From: Antedon mediterranea
Lineage: Eukaryota > Echinodermata > Crinoidea > Comatulida > Antedonidae
NCBI RefSeq assembly: GCF_964355755.1
Contig: NC_092678.1
Location: 10,700,922 to 10,764,921, forward strand
Direction of reading: 5' to 3'
DNA: 64,000 bases
Part shown: piece after piece, positions 58,501-64,000 of the stretch
Numbering within the stretch: position 1 is the first letter of the stretch
Layout: each line of letters begins with the position of its first letter
Notes under the pieces: generated by a model
Seen by the model: only the letters and a program-made list of their open reading frames with translations
Databases searched by the model: none
Told to the model about the DNA's origin: nothing
Made by a program: the position numbers and the translations under genes

Positions 58501-61500
58501 GCTCTTTGATGTTTTTGTGTATCCAAGTTTCATCGAAATGAACAAAATGGTCTAAAACGTCTCCAAATGCGATTTGAAGGTATTCTGAGCACTTTGGTGT
58601 TTTTGTGTGAAAAGTTTTAACGAAATGCTCAAAATGGTCTAAAACGGTTTCTAATGTGATTTTAACCACTTTGATGTTTTTGTGTAACCAAGTTCTTTTC
58701 GAAAATCACAAAATGGTCTAAAACGTCTCCAAATGCTATTTGAAGCTTTTCTAAGCACTTTGGTGTTTTTATGTTAAAAAGTTTTTTCGAAAATCACAAA
58801 ATGGTCTAAAACGTCTCCAAATGCGATTTGAAGCTCTTCTGTACACTTTGATGTTTTGTGTGAAAAAGTTTTGTCGAAATGCTCAAAATGGTCTAAAACG
58901 TTTTTAAATACGATATTAAGCTGTTTTGTGCACTTTGATGATTTGTGTGAAAAGTTTTAACGAAATGTTCAAAATAGTCTAAAACGGTTTCTAATGTGAT
59001 TTTAAGCACTTTGATGTTTTTGTGTAACCAAGTTTTTTCGGAAATCACAAAATGGTCTAAAACGTCTCAAAATGCGATTTGAAGCTTTTCTAAGCACTTT
59101 GGTGTTTTTATGTTAACAAGTTTTTTCGAAAATCACAAAATGGTCTAAAACGTCTCAAAATGCGATTGAAGGTATTCTGAGCACTTTGGTGTTTTTGTGT
59201 GAAAAGTTTTAACGAAATGCTCAAAATGGTCTAAAACGGTTCTAATGTGATTTTAAGCACTTTGATGTTTTTGTATAACCAAGTTTCATCGAAATGCTCA
59301 AAATGATGTAAAACGTTTTTAAAACGATATTAAGCTATTTTGTGCTCTTTGATGTTTTTGTGTAACCAAGTTTTTTCGAAAATCACAAAATGGTCTAAAA
59401 CGTCTCCAAATGCGATTTGAAGCTTTTCTAAGCACTTTGGTGTTTTTATGTTAAGTTTTTTCGAAAATCACAAAATGGTCTAAAACGTCTCAAAATGCGA
59501 TTTGAAGGTATTCTGAGCACTTTGGTGTTTTTGTGTGAAAAGTTTTAACGAAATGCTCAAAATGGTCTAAAACGGTTTCTAATGTGATTTTAACCACTTT
59601 GATGTTTTTGTGTAACCAAGTTTTTTCGAAAATCACAAAATGGTCTAAAACGTCTCCAAATGCGATTTGAAGCTTTTCTAAGCACTTTGGTGTTTTTATG
59701 TTAACAAGTTTTTTCGAAAATCACAAAATGGTCTAAAACGTCTCAAATAGCGATTTGAAGCTATTCTGTACACTTTGATGTTTTGTGTGAAAAAAGTTTT
59801 GTCGAAATGCTCAAAATGGTCTAAAACGTTTTTAAAACGATATTAAGCTATTTTGTGCTCTTTGATGTTTTTGTGTAACCAAGTTTTATCGAAATGAACA
59901 AAATGGTCTAAAACGTCTCCAAATGCGATTTGAAGCTTTTCCAAGCACTTTGCTGTTTTTATGTTAACAAGTTTTTTCGAAAATCACAAAATGGTCTAAA
60001 ACGTCTCCAAATGCGATTTGAAGATATTCTGAGCACTTTGGTGTTTTTATGTTAAAAAGTTTTTTCGAAAATCACAAAATGGTCTAAAACGTCTCCAAAT
60101 GCGATTTGAAGCTATTCTATACACTTTGATGTTTTGTGTTAAAAAGTTTTGTCGAAATGCTCAAAATGGTTTAAAACGTTTTTAAAACGATATTAAGCTA
60201 TTTTGTGCTCTTTGATGTTTTTGTGTAACCAAGTTTCATCGAAATGAACAAAATGGTCTAAAACGTCTCCAAATGCGATTTGAAGCTTTTCCAAGCACTT
60301 TGCTGTTTTTATGTTAACAAGTTTTTTCGAAAATCACAAAATTGTCTAAAACGTCTCAAAATGCGATTTGAAGGTATTCTGAGCACTTTGGTGTTTTTGT
60401 GTGAAAAGTTTTAACGAAAAGCTCAAAATGGTCTAAAACGGTTCTAATGTGATTTTAAGCACTTTGATGTTTTTGTACAACCAAGTTTCATCGAAATGCT
60501 CAAAATGGTCTAAAACGTTTTTAAAACGATATTAAGCTATTTTGTGCTCTTTGATGTTTTTGTGTAACCAAGTTTTTTCGAAAATCACAAAATGGTCTAA
60601 AACGTCTCCAAATGCGATTTGAAGCTTTTCTAAGCACTTTGGTGTTTTTATGTTAACAAGTTTTTTCGAAAATCACAAAATGGTCTAAAACGTCTCAAAA
60701 TGCGATTTGAAGGTATTCTGAGCACTTTGGTGTTTTTGTGTGAAAAGTTTTAACGAAATGCTCAAAATGGTCTAAAACGGTTTCTAATGTGATTTTAACC
60801 ACTTTGATGTTTTTGTGTAACCAAGTTCTTTTCGAAAATCACAAAATGGTCTAAAACGTCTCCAAATGCGATTTGAAGCTTTTCTAAGCACTTTGGTGTT
60901 TTTATGTTAACAAGTTTTTTCGAAAATCACAAAATGGTCTAAAACGTCTCAAAATGCGATTTGAAGGTATTCTGAGCACTTTGGTGTTTTTGTGTGAAAA
61001 GTTTTAACGAAATGCTCAAAATGGTCTAAAACGGTTTCTAATGTGATTTTAACAACTTTGATGTTTTTGTGTAACCAAGTTTTTTCGAAAATCACAAAAT
61101 GGTCTAAAACGTTTCCAAATGCGATTTGAAGCTTTTCTAAGCACTTTGGTGTTTTTATGTTAACAAGTTTTTTCGAAAATCACAAAATGGTCTAAAACGT
61201 CTCCAAATGCGATTTGAAGATATTCTGAGCACTTTGGTGTTTTTCTGTTAAAAAGTATTTTCGAAAATCACAAAATGGTCTAAAACGTCTCCAAATGCAA
61301 TTTGAAGCTATTCTGTACACTTTGATGTTTTGTGTGAAAAAGTTTTGTCAAAATGCTCAAAATGGTCTAAAACGTTTTTAAAACGATATTAAGCTATTTT
61401 GTGCTCTTTGATGTTTTTGTATAACCAAGTTTTTTCGAAAATCACAAAATGGTCTAAAACGTCTCCAAATGCGATTTGAAGCTTTTCTAAACACTTTGGT

Positions 61501-63740
61501 GTTTTTATGTTAACAAGTTTTTTCGAAAATCACAAAATGGTCTAAAACGTCTCCAAATCCGATTTGAAGCTATTCTGTACACTTTGATGTTTTGTGTGAA
61601 AAAGTTTTGTCGAAATGCTCAAAATGGTCTAAAACGTTTTTAAAACGATATTAAGCTATTTTGTGCTCTTTGATGTTTTTGTGCAACCAAGTTTCATCGA
61701 TATGAACAAAATGGTCTAAAACGTCTCAAAATGCGATTTGAAGGTATTCTGAGCACTTTGGTGTTTTTGGGTGAAAAGTTTTAACGAAATGCTCAAAATG
61801 GTCTAAAACGGTTTCTAATGTGATTTTAAGCACTTTGAAGTATTTGTAAAAACAAGTTTCATCGAAATGCACAAAATAGTCTAAAACGTCTCCAAATGCG
61901 ATTTGAAGCTTTTCTAAGCACTTTGGTGTTTTTATGTTAACAAGTTTTTTCGAAAATCACAAAATGGTCTAAAACGTCTCCAAATGCGATTTGAAGATAT
62001 TCTGAGCACTTTGGTGTTTTTATGTTAAAAAGTATTTTCGAAAATCACAAAATGGTCTAAAACGTCTCCAAATGCGATTTGAAGCTCTTCTGTACACTTT
62101 GATGTTTTGTGTGAAAAAGTTTAGTCGAAATGCTCAAAATGGTCTAAAACGTTTTTAAAACGATATTAAGCTATTTTGTGCTCTTTGATGTTTTTGTGTA
62201 ACCAAGTTTCATCGAAATGAACAAAATGGTCTAAAACGTCTCCAAATGCGATTTGAAGCTTTTCTAAGCACTTTGGTGTTTTTATGTTAACAAGTTTTTT
62301 CGAAAATCACAAAATGGTCTAAAACGTCTCCAAATGCGATTTGAAGATATTCTGAGCACTTTGCTGTTTTTATGTTAACAAGTTTTTTCGAAAATCACAA
62401 AATGGTCTAAAACGTCTCAAAATGCTATTTGAAGGTATTCTGAGCACTTTGGTGTTTTTGTGTGAAAAGTTTTAACGAAATGCTCAAAATGGTCTAAAAC
62501 GGTTCTAATGTGATTTTAAACACTTTGATGTTTTGTGTGAAAATGTTTTGTCAAAATGCTCAAAATGGTCTAAAACGTTTTTAAAACGATATTAAGCTAT
62601 TTTGTGCTCTTTGATGTTTTTGTATAACCAAGTTTTTTCGAAAATCACAAAATGGTCTAAAACGTCTCCAAATGCGATTTGAAGATATTCTGAGCACTTT
62701 GGTGTTTTTATGTTAAAAAGTTTTTTCGAAAATCACAAAATGGTCTAAAACGTCTCCAAATGCGATTTGAAGATATTCTGAGCACTTTGGTGTTTTTATG
62801 TTAAAAAGTTTTTTCGAAAATCACAAAATGGTCTAAAACGTCTCCAAATGCGATTTGAAGCTATTCTATACACTTTGATGTTTTGTGTTAAAAAGTTTAG
62901 TCGAAATGCTCAAAATGGTTTAAAACGTTTTTAAAACGATATTAAGCTATTTTGTGCTCTTTGATGTTTTTGTGTAACCAAGTTTCATCGAAATGAACAA
63001 AATGGTCTAAAACGTCTCCAAATGCGATTTGAAGCTTTTCCAAGCACTTTGCTGTTTTTATGTTAACAAGTTTTTTCGAAAATCACAAAATTGTCTAAAA
63101 CGTCTCAAAATGCGATTTGAAGGTATTCTGAGCACTTTGGTGTTTTTGTGTGAAAAGTTTTAACGAAAAGCTCAAAATGGTCTAAAACGGTTCTAATGTG
63201 ATTTTAAGCACTTTGATGTTTTTGTACAACCAAGTTTCATCGAAATGCTCAAAATGGTCTAAAACGTTTTTAAAACGATATTAAGCTATTTTGTGCTCTT
63301 TGATGTTTTTGTGTAACCAAGTTTTTTCGAAAATCACAAAATGGTCTAAAACGTCTCAAAATGCGATTTGAAGGTATTCTGAGCACTTTGGTGTTTTTGT
63401 GTGAAAAGTTTTAACGAAATGCTCAAAATGGTCTAAAACGGTTTCTAATGTGATTTTAACCACTTTGATGTTTTTGTGTAACCAAGTTCTTTTCGAAAAT
63501 CACAAAATGGTCTAAAACGTCTCCAAATGCGATTTGAAGCTTTTCTAAGCACTTTGGTGTTTTTATGTTAACAAGTTTTTTCGAAAATCACAAAATGGTC
63601 TAAAACGTCTCAAAATGCGATTTGAAGGTATTCTGAGCACTTTGGTGTTTTTGTGTGAAAAGTTTTAACGAAATGCTCAAAATGGTCTAAAACGGTTTCT
63701 AATGTGATTTTAACCACTTTGATGTTTTTGTGTAACCAAG
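55532..63740 (+). repeat. Macro-duplicated satellite block X, copy 4
   Basis: This copy aligns to 30699-39135 at a constant 24833 bp. Anchors are CACGAAATGG (31297 and 56130), GTACAACC (35645 and 60478; 38394 and 63227) and ATCGATATGAAC (36863 and 61696). Near 63340 it lacks one 88-bp A monomer, so an F runs straight into a C, and the offset becomes 24745. Isolated differences include GTGCAACCAAG near 61681 and GTTTAGTCG near 62896. The third, partial X copy lies within 45.9-51 kb. Confidence 0.86.
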
Positions 63741-64000
63741 TTCTTTTCGAAAATCACAAAATGGTCTAAAACGTCTCCAAATGCGATTTGAAGCTTTTCT
63801 AAGCACTTTGGTGTTTTTATGTTAACAAGTTTTTTCGAAAATCACAAAATGGTCTAAAACGTCTCAAAATGCGATTTGAAGGTATTCTGAGCACTTTGGT
63901 GTTTTTGTGTGAAAAGTTTTAACGAAATGCTCAAAATGGTCTAAAACGGTTTCTAATGTGATTTTAACCACTTTGATGTTTTTGTGTAACCAAGTTTTTT
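63741..64000 (+). repeat. A-C-D satellite run at right edge
   Basis: Another A-C-D trimer (253 bp) follows two earlier ones and is cut by the window end inside D. D monomers just before it carry the AAGTTCTTTTCG variant. The array evidently continues beyond the window. Confidence 0.85.

Larger units (their letters stand above)
28502..64000 (+). repeat. Satellite DNA array, right part (same family, same orientation)
   Basis: The same satellite resumes directly after the inserted element, in the same orientation and with the same monomer classes. It runs to the right edge, where it is cut inside a D-class monomer. The order of classes is not random: long blocks reproduce blocks left of the insertion with only scattered substitutions and whole-monomer gains or losses. 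No unique sequence, RNA gene or convincing coding region was found. Together with the left part it makes up all of the window except 1091 bp. Confidence 0.97.

Overview
The whole window is a eukaryotic satellite DNA array. It holds no gene that I can support. Apart from one 1.09-kb insertion (27411-28501), every base belongs to a head-to-tail array of AT-rich monomers of about 78-88 bp, all in one orientation. That gives roughly 730 monomers (length divided by about 86; not counted one by one). Nothing prokaryotic is present: no operons, no long ORFs, no RNA genes. The layout suggests centromeric or pericentromeric heterochromatin of an animal with a long-read assembly. The CTAGGCCTAG-type palindromic clusters inside the inserted element remind me of marine invertebrate genomes, but that is a weak hint and I cannot name the species.

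Monomers fall into recurring sequence classes, labelled here A (88 bp, HindIII and HpaI sites), B (88 bp), C (87 bp), D (78 bp, a 10-bp deletion form), E (87 bp), F (87 bp), G (88 bp) and H (86 bp). They are arranged in fixed modules, chiefly A-C-D (253 bp), E-F (174 bp) and B-B (176 bp), and the modules are arranged in higher-order repeats. The clearest is a 1971-bp, 23-monomer unit repeated about 4.2 times between about 16398 and 24675. A 2223-bp unit is duplicated exactly in tandem at 48805-51027 / 51028-53250, and a block of about 1.6 kb recurs at 1865-bp spacing at 2645-6094.

Above that level, blocks of 3-9 kb are duplicated across the window. A block of about 8.4 kb starts near 9803, 30699 and 55532 (offsets 20896 and 24833). 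A second block of about 8.3 kb lies at 24110-32541 and 39946-48204 (offset about 15.8 kb). A block of about 1 kb at the window start recurs at 13336 and elsewhere. Copies differ by a few substitutions and by gains or losses of whole monomers (88 bp, 176 bp, 1010 bp), as unequal exchange would leave.

The one interruption is a non-autonomous DNA transposon: 29-bp terminal inverted repeats (28/29 identical), an AGGT 4-bp target-site duplication, no transposase ORF, and eight copies of a 17-bp motif in terminal and internal positions. The second copy of the surrounding satellite block preserves the unoccupied site at 44253-44256. That fixes the element's ends and shows that the insertion followed the block duplication. 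No protein-coding, rRNA, tRNA or CRISPR feature was found; the short minus-strand ORFs are satellite read-through.
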